Assembly: GCF_027409185.1 (NCBI RefSeq)
Contig: NC_084474.1
Coordinates: 6,689,382-6,753,381, forward strand
Length of the DNA: 64,000 bases
Origin: Cynocephalus volans
Taxonomy: Eukaryota > Chordata > Mammalia > Dermoptera > Cynocephalidae
Direction of reading: 5' to 3'
In this document: piece by piece, positions 25,211 to 34,990 of the stretch
Position numbering within the stretch: position 1 is the stretch's first letter
Layout of the letters: each line of letters opens with the position of its first letter
Program-made: the position numbers and the translations under genes
Notes under the pieces: generated by a model
What the model was told of the DNA's origin: nothing
Seen by the model: only the letters and a program-made list of their open reading frames with translations
The model's database searches: none

Positions 25211-25294
25211 GGGCTGGCAGGTTAGTTCAGTTGAAGTGCGACGTTAGAACACCAAGGTCAATGGTTCAGATCCCTGTACCACCAGTAGCCAAAT

Positions 25295-25298
<4 letters not shown>
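25211..25298 (+). mobile_element. tRNA-Ile-derived SINE (CYN-like)
   Basis: The body resembles tRNA-Ile: a GGGCTGGCAGGTTAG start, an A-box-like TTAGTTCAGTTG at 25222-25233, an AACACCAAGGTCAATGG segment and a B-box GGTTCAGATCC at 25263-25273. The copy is degenerate, and a CA microsatellite follows immediately as its tail. SINEs with a tRNA-Ile head are known as CYN in colugos, so the element hints at the host. It is not a functional tRNA gene because stem pairing is broken and it ends in the simple repeat. Confidence 0.72.

Positions 25299-25336
<38 letters not shown>
25299..25336. repeat. (CA)n microsatellite at the SINE tail
   Basis: Nineteen CA units, followed by imperfect TA/CATA sequence to about 25372. 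It starts directly at the 3' end of the SINE. Confidence 0.92.
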
Positions 25337-25342
<6 letters not shown>

Positions 25343-25543
25343 TACACATATACATACATGCATACACACAGTGTTCTAAAACAGAAAAAATGAGCTTTCT
25401 ATGTGTGCTGCCCTCTTTTTTATTTGTAAATATTGTTTACCAATAAATTACATATAAATATATCTCATTAAATTTAAAAATTACTTAGTATTTCGTAATA
25501 TGCTATTTCTTAATTTAATGATGTTAATGATGGACATTTGTGT

Positions 25544-25670
25544 CAGTAGTTCTGAATCTTGGCTGCAAACTAAAATCACTCAGTGAACTTTTAAAAATGT
25601 CAATGTCCATTCTCCAATAAAGACTAATTAAATCTTTGTCTCTGACAGAGGAAGACGAACCCAAGAATAA
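25544..25670 (+). mobile_element. MER5A (hAT MITE), left part
   Basis: CAGTAGTTCTGAATCTTGGC at the start, followed by ACTTTTAAAAATGTCAATGT and AGACTAATTAAATC, matches the MER5A order. The copy breaks off at about 25670 and appears to resume at 26402. Confidence 0.7.
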
Positions 25671-25675
25671 TTCTC

Positions 25676-26391
25676 TGACGGTGTACTAAAGGCAAATGTC
25701 TCAAACTGAGACAGTATCTTGAGACTGAAAAACGAAATAGACAATTCCATGTGGTAAAGCAAAGGATTTTATGAGGGTAACTTACATACAAAATGATGAA
25801 TCGGATGATGACTCAGAGGCATATGCAAGGTTGCTCTGAATCACCTCCTGGTTGAGCCCAAGTTTATACAGGCAGTTCACACAAAACAGTGGAAAAAACT
25901 GAGAAGCAAGATAACGTCAGTAATTATTATGTTTCTTTTGCATTCTAATCCAGGTTTATTCAATACAATTCTTTCATCCTACACAACAAAGTACAAACAC
26001 AACCTTTTATCTAAAATGCTACAAAGTTACAAAACTCAAAACAGAAATTTTATAAGTACTGACTGTAAAATTGGAGCCAAAAAAACAAATGTGCATGTTG
26101 CCAAGATAATCTGCAAGACCACCATGAAGGCACACGGGGGCTTCAGGATATCTTATGACTAACTCCAAGTATGACAATGATTACTATCCTTGGTGGTCTT
26201 GTGATGCATGTAGCCAAATTAGCTGTTGCCATACTAGTACTTAATCATTAAGATCCTTCTTTGTAGTCAGCAAGCTGTTTCTACCTATTGATCTAACTAC
26301 TTTATCCCTAGTTAATGTATAACTCAGGGTCAGAGTTCACACAAGGGACATAGCAAGCAGTAGCTTCAAGACGGAGTAAGTTACGTTCACA
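25676..26391 (-). mobile_element. Probable solo LTR interrupting MER5A
   Basis: About 700 bp sits between two collinear halves of one MER5A. Read on the minus strand it can be bounded as TGTGAAC...CCGTCA, with an AATAAA signal (complement of TTTATT near 25960). That layout fits an ERV LTR. No target-site duplication could be matched and the ends are approximate, so the class is inferred mainly from size, TG...CA ends and the poly(A) signal. Confidence 0.5.
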
Positions 26392-26401
26392 GACTTATCA
26401 T

Positions 26402-26462
26402 CATTGTATTTGTAATATGCTTCAAAAGATCACAATGTGCAGGCAAGGATGGAAATTTTGGC
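26402..26462 (+). mobile_element. MER5A, right part
   Basis: GATCACAATGTGCAGGCAAG is the expected 3' terminal-repeat side of MER5A. It continues the copy begun at 25544. Confidence 0.6.
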
Positions 26463-26539
26463 TTCCATTTTTGTTGTTGTTATTACAAATGATGAAATAA
26501 TCATCCTAATTCCCTTATTTTGAAAAATTATTTTTATAT

Positions 26540-26700
26540 TTTTATAGTAGATACCTAGAAATGAATTACTGGAATAAATAGCATGCCCTATCTAAATTTC
26601 TGTATGCATTGCCAAATTTTCCTTTAAAAGCCTGTCAGTTAAATATTATGTGACAATCCCCCCCTATTTCTCCTCATAATGACCAACACTATATGAATAT
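26540..26700 (-). mobile_element. Old L1M fragment
   Basis: TAGATACCTAGAAATGAATT, then GCATTGCCAAATTTTCC and a TGACCAACACT ending, follow the reverse-complement order of an L1M 3' region. Possibly continuous with 24375-24540 before later insertions. Confidence 0.6.
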
Positions 26701-26903
26701 AATTAGATAGCTAGATGCTTGAAAATCACAAAAGAAACCTTTATTATTGTTTTTAATACATCAATGCAAGAATCAGTGTGATACAGAATCCAAATTTTAG
26801 AATTTGCTAATCAGCTATCCCTACATTTCATAATTAAGTCAAGAGAAGTATAATGCTTCCTTATTTTCAGTGTTTTTATTAGTTGATAACAATATACAAT
26901 ATA

Positions 26904-27321
26904 TGTATTAATCAATGAAACAGAACCACTAGGCTATATATAAGACCGATAAGAGGGGATTTATTATGGGAATTGGCTCACATGATAACAAGAAATCCCA
27001 AGATAAGCCGTATGCCTGGGAATGGGCTGTGAGAGGAGAGCACTGGTGTAAATCCCGAAGTCTGAAGAAGATGGCTGTCCCAGTTCAAGAAGAGAGAGTG
27101 AATTCATCTTTCCTCTACTTCTTTGTTCCATATGGGCTCTCAGTGAATTAGAGGATGACCCATCCAAATTGGTGAGGATGGATCTTCTTTACTTAGTGTA
27201 CTGACTCAAATACTAAAGTCTTCCAGAATCACCCTCACAGACACACCCAGAAAGGATATTATACCAGCTATCTAGGCATCCCTTAACCCAGTCAAATTGA
27301 TCCATAAAATTAACCTTCACA
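26904..27321 (-). mobile_element. MLT2-type (ERVL) solo LTR
   Basis: The plus strand begins TGTATTAATCAATGAAACAG and ends AAAATTAACCTTCACA, so the LTR reads TGTGAAGG...AATACA on the minus strand. Internal markers such as GGGATTTATTATGGGAATTG (AATAAA complement), the CACAGACACACCCAGAAAGG segment and CCCAGTCAAATTGATCCAT match the MLT2 group. The 5-bp flanks do not clearly match. Confidence 0.78.
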
Positions 27322-27324
27322 GTA

Positions 27325-28345
27325 CATATCTCTATATATTCATTTTAAAAGAGGAAACCTTAACATGTTAACCTCTGCTTCAATATCTAAATTATTCTGA
27401 ATTTGCCAGATTTATAGTCAGAAGACCAAAAGAATCTCTCTTCTATATTTTCTCTAAAGGTTGACTCTATAATTTGCAGATAATTTGAAAAGCATAGTAA
27501 GCTTGGTGAATATGTTACATGATGTACTATGAAAATGACTATTATAACTGGGCACACAAAAGGAAAATAGATAGTCTTATGTCACTAAACCCATGCAGCT
27601 TGAAAAAATGTCAGTTTATATTGCTACTCTTTCAATCTTTTTACTTTTTCTTTGACATATTTTGGTTTATGTATTTTTTGAAAAGTAGTTCTACTTCTTT
27701 GATTCTATTTGTTTGGGTTTTACTGAAATAAATCTATATATTACACACACGTAAAACTTAGAAAGTGTTTATAAGTGTCAAATCTGATGAGTTCTTGTCA
27801 ATCTCTAAACATCTTTGTTTTGTGTTTACACATGCTTAATAATTTCCTTGAATATAGATATTGGGATTCAAAATCATTTTTCTTTAATACATTATTTAGT
27901 TTAGATATTAGTAAATGTTGTCTATTACTTTTTATTCTAAGTTTTTTTGTAGCTAATCTGTTTTATTCTATTCTATTCTGTATCTTTCTTAAAATATTTT
28001 AAGGTTTTTGTCTTTAATCCTGACATGAAATTTTATAAAAAGATATTTAGATACACTTTTTATGTCCTTTTATTTTAGCATTTGTATACTTTTTTAAACA
28101 AGAAGATGAAATGTTTCTTAAACTAAGAAAAGCCTTTTTTATATTTGATTATTTCCTCTATCCAACAATCCATTACCCATAACTATCTCTTTTTTTCTTT
28201 TGGAAATTCATTTTGTAAAAATGCTTTTGTCAAAATTCTTCAAGATTATAATTTCTAGACCACTAATGTGCTCTCTATCAGTGTCCATTTCATTCTCATC
28301 TCTTGTGATGACACATTCCATAATACACAAAAGTAATCATTAATT
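27325..28345. other. Unassigned AT-rich sequence
   Basis: The T-rich plus strand yields Phe/Leu/Ser-rich chance frames. No family is recognised. Confidence 0.4.
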
Positions 28346-28349
28346 ATTT

Positions 28350-28830
28350 AAGTAGGATAGTCTAGCTTATGCTGCAATAACAACCAACCACAATATTTCA
28401 ATGGTAAAGAAAACTCCAAAGTATTTCTAGTTCCTCCCTTGTATCCCCCCTCTGATCAGTAAGAGGCTCTTCTTCACACAGTTACTCAGGGATTCCACCA
28501 TATCATGGCTATACCACTTGGAACATGAGGCCTCCATATTTTTTGTAGTAAAATGAAAAAGAACCTGGAAGGTCTCACACAGAACTTTGAGTGTCACAGT
28601 CCTAAAGTAGGGCACACTGACATGTCTGCTTACATTTTACTTGACAGTACCAATCACCCCCCTACCCAAGTACAAGAAACATAGACATTCAACCAATATT
28701 CCGTGTGTGCAGCATGGGAGACCTGGGTGTTGGTGAATACTCTCAGTGTCTTCCACAATCTATCTCTCTGGTTACAACAATTTGGTACACTCATCTTCCC
28801 AACATAGGTTATATTCAACCGTCATTAGAG
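28350..28830. repeat. Old mammalian interspersed repeat, family not named
   Basis: The opening part TCTAGCTTATGCTGCAATAA, the GTTACTCAGGGATTCCACCA segment and the later C-rich CAATCACCCCCCTACCC part follow the order of a common ancient repeat. The name is not certain. Confidence 0.5.
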
Positions 28831-29525
28831 AAGCTAACACAAAATTAGAATCAATTCATGGTATTGATCTCAAATTCCAGGAAGTCTAGGTGATAAGCAT
28901 TGATGTTTAGATCAGATTTGGATGTGAATTATCTTGATTCATATCCATGAACTTAAAACAAAACAGTTACCTATCTATCTCATGATCGATGGAACAGTAA
29001 AAAGATAAAGGGCAACAAATAATCCTACTTGATATACGAAGAATTAGAAAATATAGTGAAGTCACTGGACCTAAGGACACGTGCAACCTTGTTGGTAAAT
29101 TATTGTATGAGCTCACAACCCTAAGAGTGGGAAATAGATTCAATTCCGCTACTGTGGCAGAAGTATTTATTTTTCTCCTTGAATATGGTCTCCATTCTCT
29201 GCTAAAAGTTTTTTTGTTTGTTTGTTTTACATTATTCTTGGCCACAACTCAAGGGATTTGAACCTCTTTAGGGACTGCATAGATTTCTCTTCTCTGTTCT
29301 TATTCACAGAGCTCAAAGAGGACATTTTAGAACATTTTATTATGAAAATTCTATTCTGAGAGCAAAATTAAAATCATTTTTGATTGCACTTCTGCATACC
29401 CACTATCTATATCATTCACAACTATATCATTAACTAAATCATTAACAACTAAAATATATGCTTCTTCACATACCTGTCCGTCTATCTACCCATCCCTCCT
29501 CACATTAATCTTATTTTAAAGCATT
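28831..29525. other. Unassigned sequence
   Basis: No gene or repeat is recognised. Confidence 0.4.
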
Positions 29526-29529
29526 TAAA

Positions 29530-29978
29530 AGTAAATTACCAATAACGGTATAATTTCCCTAAATAGCTCAGCATGTACATCATTAACTCAAAAATTGTTC
29601 ACAGTTTTGTTTGCATAAAATTTATGTGAAATGAAATGCAAAACTTTAAGTGTTCATTTTCTGAATTTTGACAAATGCATATACCTCCCTAATTCACCCA
29701 TATCATGTTATGGAATACTGCCATCACTCCAGAATGTTTCCTTAGATTATTGTCTCAGTCATCCCTGCCCGACATCCCAGTTTTGATTTTTTTCCACCAT
29801 AGATTAATTTTATCTGTTCTAGAATTTTACATAAAAGTATAAGTCAGGACTCATTTGTATAAGTCTTTTTAAATTTAGCATAATGCTTTTGAGGATCATT
29901 CATGTCATTACAGGTATCAGTAGTATATTCTCTTTTATTGTTGAGTAGTATTCCACTATTTGAATATCTATAGTATAG
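29530..29978 (-). mobile_element. Old L1M 3' UTR, part 1 of split element
   Basis: The reverse complement of an L1M 3' region is recognisable through TTTAGCATAATGCTTTTGAG, TTCATGTCATTACAGG and GAGTAGTATTCCACTATTTG. It is cut at 29978 by a MaLR insertion and resumes at 32400. Confidence 0.75.
29974..29978. repeat. MaLR target-site duplication, left
   Basis: TATAG, identical to 32395-32399. Five base pairs is the ERVL/MaLR target-site length. Confidence 0.7.
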
Positions 29979-30369
29979 TGTGCTGAACTAGTCTCCCCAA
30001 AACTCACTGAAGCTTGAATTGTCTCCAAAGTTTTTGTATTAGAAACTTAGCCCCCACTGTGAATAGTAATTGAAAGATGGAGCCAAGCCTTGAAGAGGTG
30101 ATTGGATTGTAGGACCATGCAGTAGTTAATGGATTATAAATGGTGGTCAGGGGTGTGGTTCTGAGGGCTTTAAAAGAAGAGGAGGGTCTCTCTGCTTTCT
30201 CTCTCTCTTCTCTCTGCTTCCACCATCTTGCAATGTGAGACCCCTGGGTCACCACCAGATGGGCTTTGGACTTTCCAGCCTCAGGCACTATAAGCAATAA
30301 ATTTTGTTTTCTTTATAAATCACCCACTTGTAGGTATTTTGTTATAAGCAACATAAATGGACTAATACA
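29979..30369 (+). repeat. MaLR 5' LTR
   Basis: Starts TGTGCTGAACTAGTCTCC and ends GGACTAATACA, the typical MaLR terminus. An AATAAA signal lies near 30297-30302, and a CT-rich stretch at about 30188-30220. Length is 391 bp. The U3 half resembles the MLT1/MST side of the family. Confidence 0.82.
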
Positions 30370-31978
30370 CAAAACTGGTACCAAGGAGTAGGGTATTGCT
30401 TATAACAAATACTTGAAAATATGGAAGCAGCTTTGGAACTGGGTGTTAGGCAAAGGCTGGAGGAGTTTGGAGGACTCAAAAGAAGACAAAAAGACTAGGG
30501 AAAGTTTGGAATGTCCTAGAGACTGGTTACGTGGTAGTGAGCAGAATGCTGATAGGAATATGGACTGTAAAGACCATTCTAAGGAGGTCTCAGGTAGAAA
30601 TAAGATGGAGTTTTTCAGAAACTGGGAAAAAGATCATCCTTGCTATAAACTGGCAAGGAACTTGGCTGCATTGTGCCCATGCTCTAGGACTTTCTGGAAG
30701 TTGGAACTTAAAAGTTGTGAACCAGAGTATTTTGTGGAAGAAATTTCCATGCAGCAAAGCATTAAGGAAGCTGCATGGCTACTTGTAACAGGCTACGCTG
30801 AGTTATGGTGGCAAAGGCATGACAAAAAGCCAGAATTTAAAGGGAAGCAGCATGTCAAAATTTAGGAAATTTGCAGCCTGGCCATGTGGTAAAGATGCAG
30901 ACAGCATGCAATGGTGCAGCCCGGCGAGTATTGCATAAGATTAGTGCAAAATAAAAGGGAATATCAAGGGAAGAGGGAAAAGGCCCTGAAGGCATTGCAG
31001 AAACTTCTGGGGCCAACCCTTCCATTACAGGCCAAAAGGCCTAGGGAGACAGAATGGTCTCAGGGAACAGATCTGAGGCACCCTCCACGGACCTGCTGCC
31101 CAGGGCTACCTGGGAAGCTGCTCCCCACATGAGCACCCCAGCTGCTTTGGCTGCTCCAGCCATGGCTAAATTGGCCCCAGGTGTGGCTGGACCTACAGCT
31201 TTGAGAAACACAAGCCGGAAGCCTTGGCAGTGTCCATATAGTGTTAGGTGTGCAGGCTCACAGAATGCCAGAGCTGGAAAAGTTTAGGAGACTCCACCTC
31301 AATTTCAAAGGATGTATGTAAAAGTCTGGGGACCCAGGAAGAGATCTGTCTCAGGGGCGGGGTTACCACAGACAGCCTTCCCTAGAGCAATGCCAGCAGA
31401 AATGCGGGGTCAGAGTTGCAGCAGAGAAACCCCAACAGCACCATACCTAGTAGATCTGTGGGAGCAAGACTGCCACTGAGACCCCAGGCCTGTGGAGCCA
31501 CTAGCACACAACACCAGCCTGGGAAAGCTAAAGAATCACTTGAGACCAGAAAAGCCCTAGGAGCAGAGCTGCCCAAGGACGTGGGGAACCCACCCCAACT
31601 CCAGCATGCAAAGATCAGACCTGGAATCAAGGTACGTGATTCACCAACTTTGAGATCTAACACCTGCCCCCCTGGGTTTCGGACTTGTTTGGGACCTGTT
31701 ACACCTTTCTTTTAGCCTATTTCTCCCTTTTGGAATGGGAATACGGAAATATGTACCCTATGTTTGTCCCACCGTTGTATCATGGAAGTAGATAAATTTG
31801 TTTTTGGTTTTTACAGGTTCACAGCTGGAAGGACTTTTGCCTTTGGTCTCAGATGAGACTTTGGACTTTGGACTTTTAAGTTGGTGCTGGAACAAGCTAA
31901 GACTTTTGGGACTATTGGGATGGAATGATTGTAATTTGTATGTGAGAGTGACATGAGTTTTGGGGGCCAGGGGCAGAA
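30370..31978 (+). pseudogene. MaLR internal region (decayed, gag-like at most)
   Basis: Begins just after the LTR with AAACTGGTACCAAGGAGTAG and GAAGCAGCTTTGGAACTGGG, the usual MaLR interior start, and ends with GGGGGCCAGGGGCAGAA, a purine-rich tract next to the 3' LTR. Recognisable markers in between include AAGCAGCTTTGG (30424-30435) and GGAATGGGAATACGG (31733-31747). The 150-aa frame at 30413-30865 is a remnant in this region. No protease, reverse transcriptase or envelope is present, as normal for MaLRs. Confidence 0.82.
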
Positions 31979-32394
31979 TGATAGAGTTTGGATATGTTGT
32001 CCCTGCCAAAACTTGTGTGAAAATCTGATCCCCAGTGTGGCAGCATTGGAAACTGATTGAGTCATGGGGGTGGATCCCCCACGAATGGATTAATGCTCTT
32101 TCTGGGGGAGGGTGGATTAATGAGTGAATTCTCCCTCTATTAGTTCCTGTGAGACCTGGTTGTTTAAAAGACCCAGGCACTTCCCCTCTCTCTCTCTCTC
32201 TCTCTTGCTTCCTGTCGCCATGTGATCTGCTTGTACCCACCGGCTGCCTGCCACTTTCCACCATGAGTAGAAGCAGCCTGAGGTCCATGCCAGATGCAGC
32301 TGTCCCAGAATCATAAGCCAAATAAACCTCTGTTCTTTCTAAATTACCTCGTCTCAGGTATTTCTGTTATAGCAACACAAAATGGATTAATACA
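31979..32394 (+). repeat. MaLR 3' LTR
   Basis: Starts TGATAGAGTTTGGATATGTT and ends GGATTAATACA, 416 bp. It has a (CT)n stretch at about 32186-32206 and an AATAAA signal near 32322-32327. Its U5 end resembles the 5' LTR, but the U3 half is hardly alignable to it. A 187-aa minus-strand frame across 31758-32321 is an antisense chance frame. Confidence 0.82.
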
Positions 32395-32399
32395 TATAG
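32395..32399. repeat. MaLR target-site duplication, right
   Basis: TATAG, matching 29974-29978. Confidence 0.7.
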
Positions 32400-32735
32400 T
32401 TTTCCCATTTTGCCATTAATGGACACCTGCCTTACTTCTAGTTTTTTCCATTTTTGGTGTTTACGATATGAATGAACTGCTATGAATTTTCTTATGCAAG
32501 TCTTTTTGTGAATATATATTTTCATTTCTCTTGGATAAATATCTAGGAATGTAATTACTAAGCCATAGAATAAGTATATAATATTTTCTGTTTTATTTTG
32601 GTTTGTTTGATTTTCTAAAGAAGCTTACTATATTTTTTCTCAAAGTGACTGTACCAATTGACATTCCAGCCAACATAAGACTTAGGGTTTGCAAACACTC
32701 AGTGTCACCAGTTTTGTTAATTTTAGCCATGTAAG
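32400..32735 (-). mobile_element. Old L1M 3' region, part 2 of split element
   Basis: Continues the L1M broken at 29978: CCATTAATGGACACCTGCC, then TTTCATTTCTCTTGGATAAA, TATCTAGGAATG and the GACTGTACCAATTGACATTC segment, all in reverse-complement order. Collinearity across the MaLR shows that the L1M is the older element. Confidence 0.78.
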
Positions 32736-32739
32736 TCTC

Positions 32740-34795
32740 TGTTGTGGTTTCCAGGGTAATGTCAAGGCTTAAACAATCACAGAACTTTCTGTCCAGGTTC
32801 AAAATGTTTTGTTTTTGTTTTTATTTTTTAATAAGACAACACTCTCACATGTATTTGTTTCTTTCTATTAGTTTCTAATCTGTTCCACTTTAGGAATCAA
32901 TCCCACAGTTTATTTGAAGATATAATTTTCATTTCAGCTATAATTATTTGCTTTATCATTCCTATATTTCTCTTTTGTATTTAAAGAGAACTACATCGAA
33001 GGCATTGCCTTTTGAATTAAGGAATGCCACTTTTCTGATCTTTGTCCTGAGTTACTTTATTGAAACAAATTAGTGTTCTTAGTTGCACCCTTTGTATTTA
33101 CCTAATGCCATATAAATAGTAGAAATATTTAATTCTGATTCTGTTGCTTAAAGTCTTTCTCAGTCATACTCACAACTGTTTTAGTTCTGTAAAAGTTGCC
33201 TCCTTTAATCTTGCTTTCAAAGATGCTAACAAATATATACTACTAAACTCCTATGTTCTAGTCCCTTTGCTTAAATTCATATATGATGCATGACATGCTA
33301 GCAACAGTTTCATTAATTGGTTAGTTGTTACATAACTTAGATCAATGTCTTTCCAGTTACCAATATCACTTTTGCCTAAGAACAAGCAATTTCTTGCTCA
33401 TGTTATATGCTTTGCAGAAACAGGATAAGCTCTGCTCCATAGAATTGCAGGGTGGCCCTGATGGAAGAAGGATATAGCTGGAATATGAAGCCTCCTTGAT
33501 AACTCAGTAAGGAAAGAGAGCAACTGAGAAAAAAATGAAGTGAAAAGCATTGGACTGGGCATTTTAAAGGGTGCTGTAAGGTGATCATTTTAAATAACCA
33601 ATAAACAGTGTTTCCTCCTGGTACTTACATAGGATATTGCATTTCCATTGTGTTACGGTTATTAACTTGACATTGCAACAGAAAAATAATTTTCTTACTG
33701 ATTTCATATAACTGATATGTAATTATGCATGTATGACTTGTAAAAGTATTTTAGAAAGGTGCAATTGTTTAATGACAAAAGAACACGAACAGGCATTTAC
33801 TTTGAAACAAGGTCAGATTAATCCGACTTTTGACAGTAACATGATTCTGAAATATATATATATATATTAAATGATGAAGACATTTTCTCACAAACCCAAG
33901 AAACTAAATTAAAAATCATTGGCAGTATATAAAGCTTTACATCAACCATAACTGTAGAAATGAGGGAGTTTTGAAAGATACCCGACACTTTCCTTTAACT
34001 TAGTACTGTATGAAATCAGTTACCTCTGCTTTTTAGACACATAAAAGCTAAAGTGAAATTGCTTGAAGCTTCGGAAATTGACAAAACGTTAATGAAACTT
34101 TCAGCATTCACACCTTGTCTTTTCTGAACTGAAAGTCAGTCTCAGTCGGGAATGCATTAGGGTCATTAAGAAGATGACTTCCATTTGTTGCTAGAAATAT
34201 TACTTTTTATCTGTGTGCAAATTGATTTTGAATCTGGTAAGAATCACATATTGATCGTGTGTCCTGTGATATGAAGGGGCATCTTAGTAGGAGTTTTGCT
34301 TATTCTGTCTGTTTAGGTGCATGGGTGTGTATTTTTTATTGATCCAACCACATGCTGATTTTTTTTGGGGGGGCATAGAAAAAATGTTTGGCACATTCTG
34401 ATCCATAGAGTCTTCAAACAGTAAAAACAGCTTATCAAAGTTTTGGGGTCAAGTGTATTATCTTTTAGAGTGATAACATCTTTAGATGTGTGGATAGCTG
34501 TATGAATGAAAATATTGCATTATAATACCCACACAATAACAATCCAAGTGTAAATGTAAAACTTTGGTGAATTGTTCTCAAATTGATTTAAGAATCTGAA
34601 GACTTGTCACCTAGGAGAAAAAAAGAAAAAAAAAAAAGGTAAACTGGAAGTGGACAGGCCTTGGCAAGGAATGGGGAATGAAGCTTAACTTTGATTCAAA
34701 TAATCCCTGAAATTTGATTAAGTTGGCCCTGATTGCTAGATCGCCAGCACTAGAAATTCCAGAAGCCGTACAGTTATGATAATGTGTCACTAAGA
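32740..34795. other. Unassigned sequence, no repeat seen
   Basis: No family recognised. The part 33880-34130 is complex, non-repetitive AT-rich DNA that could be conserved noncoding sequence, but nothing in it proves this. Confidence 0.4.
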
Positions 34796-34799
34796 GGTG

Positions 34800-34990
34800 A
34801 GAAAATAACGATCTTTAAATAAATGGGTTAATTGGATATGTGTGGAAAAATTGAAATTTGACAACAATCTCACATTATATGCAAAAGTATATTCCAGATT
34901 AATTATAGATTTAAATTTGGGGAGAATAATAAAGATTCTAGAAGAACATAAGGATAATTCCTCCACAGCTTCCTGGATTAGAAATGCCAT
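34800..34990 (+). mobile_element. Old L1 ORF2 C-terminal fragment
   Basis: The plus-strand frame at 34842-34990 (MEKLKFDNNLTLYAKVYSRL..., then a run ending in KILEEHKD) matches the stretch of L1 ORF2 that precedes the C-terminal domain. About 190 bp, with both ends lost. Confidence 0.65.

Larger units (their letters stand above)
29979..32394 (+). mobile_element. Complete MaLR (MST/MLT1-like) LTR retrotransposon
   Basis: An LTR-internal-LTR structure of 2,416 bp is inserted in an old L1M and flanked by TATAG on both sides. LTRs lie at 29979-30369 and 31979-32394. The internal region matches the plan of MST/THE1-type MaLR interiors, which have at most a relic of gag and no pol and depended on ERVL enzymes. 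The two LTRs differ so strongly in their first halves that they look like different subfamilies, which is unexpected for one integration. Confidence 0.87.

Noticed and set aside
25211..25290. tRNA-Ile gene
   Set aside because: Stem pairing is broken, no proper 3' end or terminator is seen, and it runs into a CA repeat, so it is a SINE head.
30413..30865. 150-aa plus-strand frame as a possible gene
   Set aside because: It lies wholly within the MaLR internal region and reads as decayed MaLR interior, not as a host protein.
31758..32321. 187-aa open frame on the minus strand
   Set aside because: It runs antisense through the MaLR interior and 3' LTR, uses repeat sequence only and shows no domain. 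It is a chance frame.
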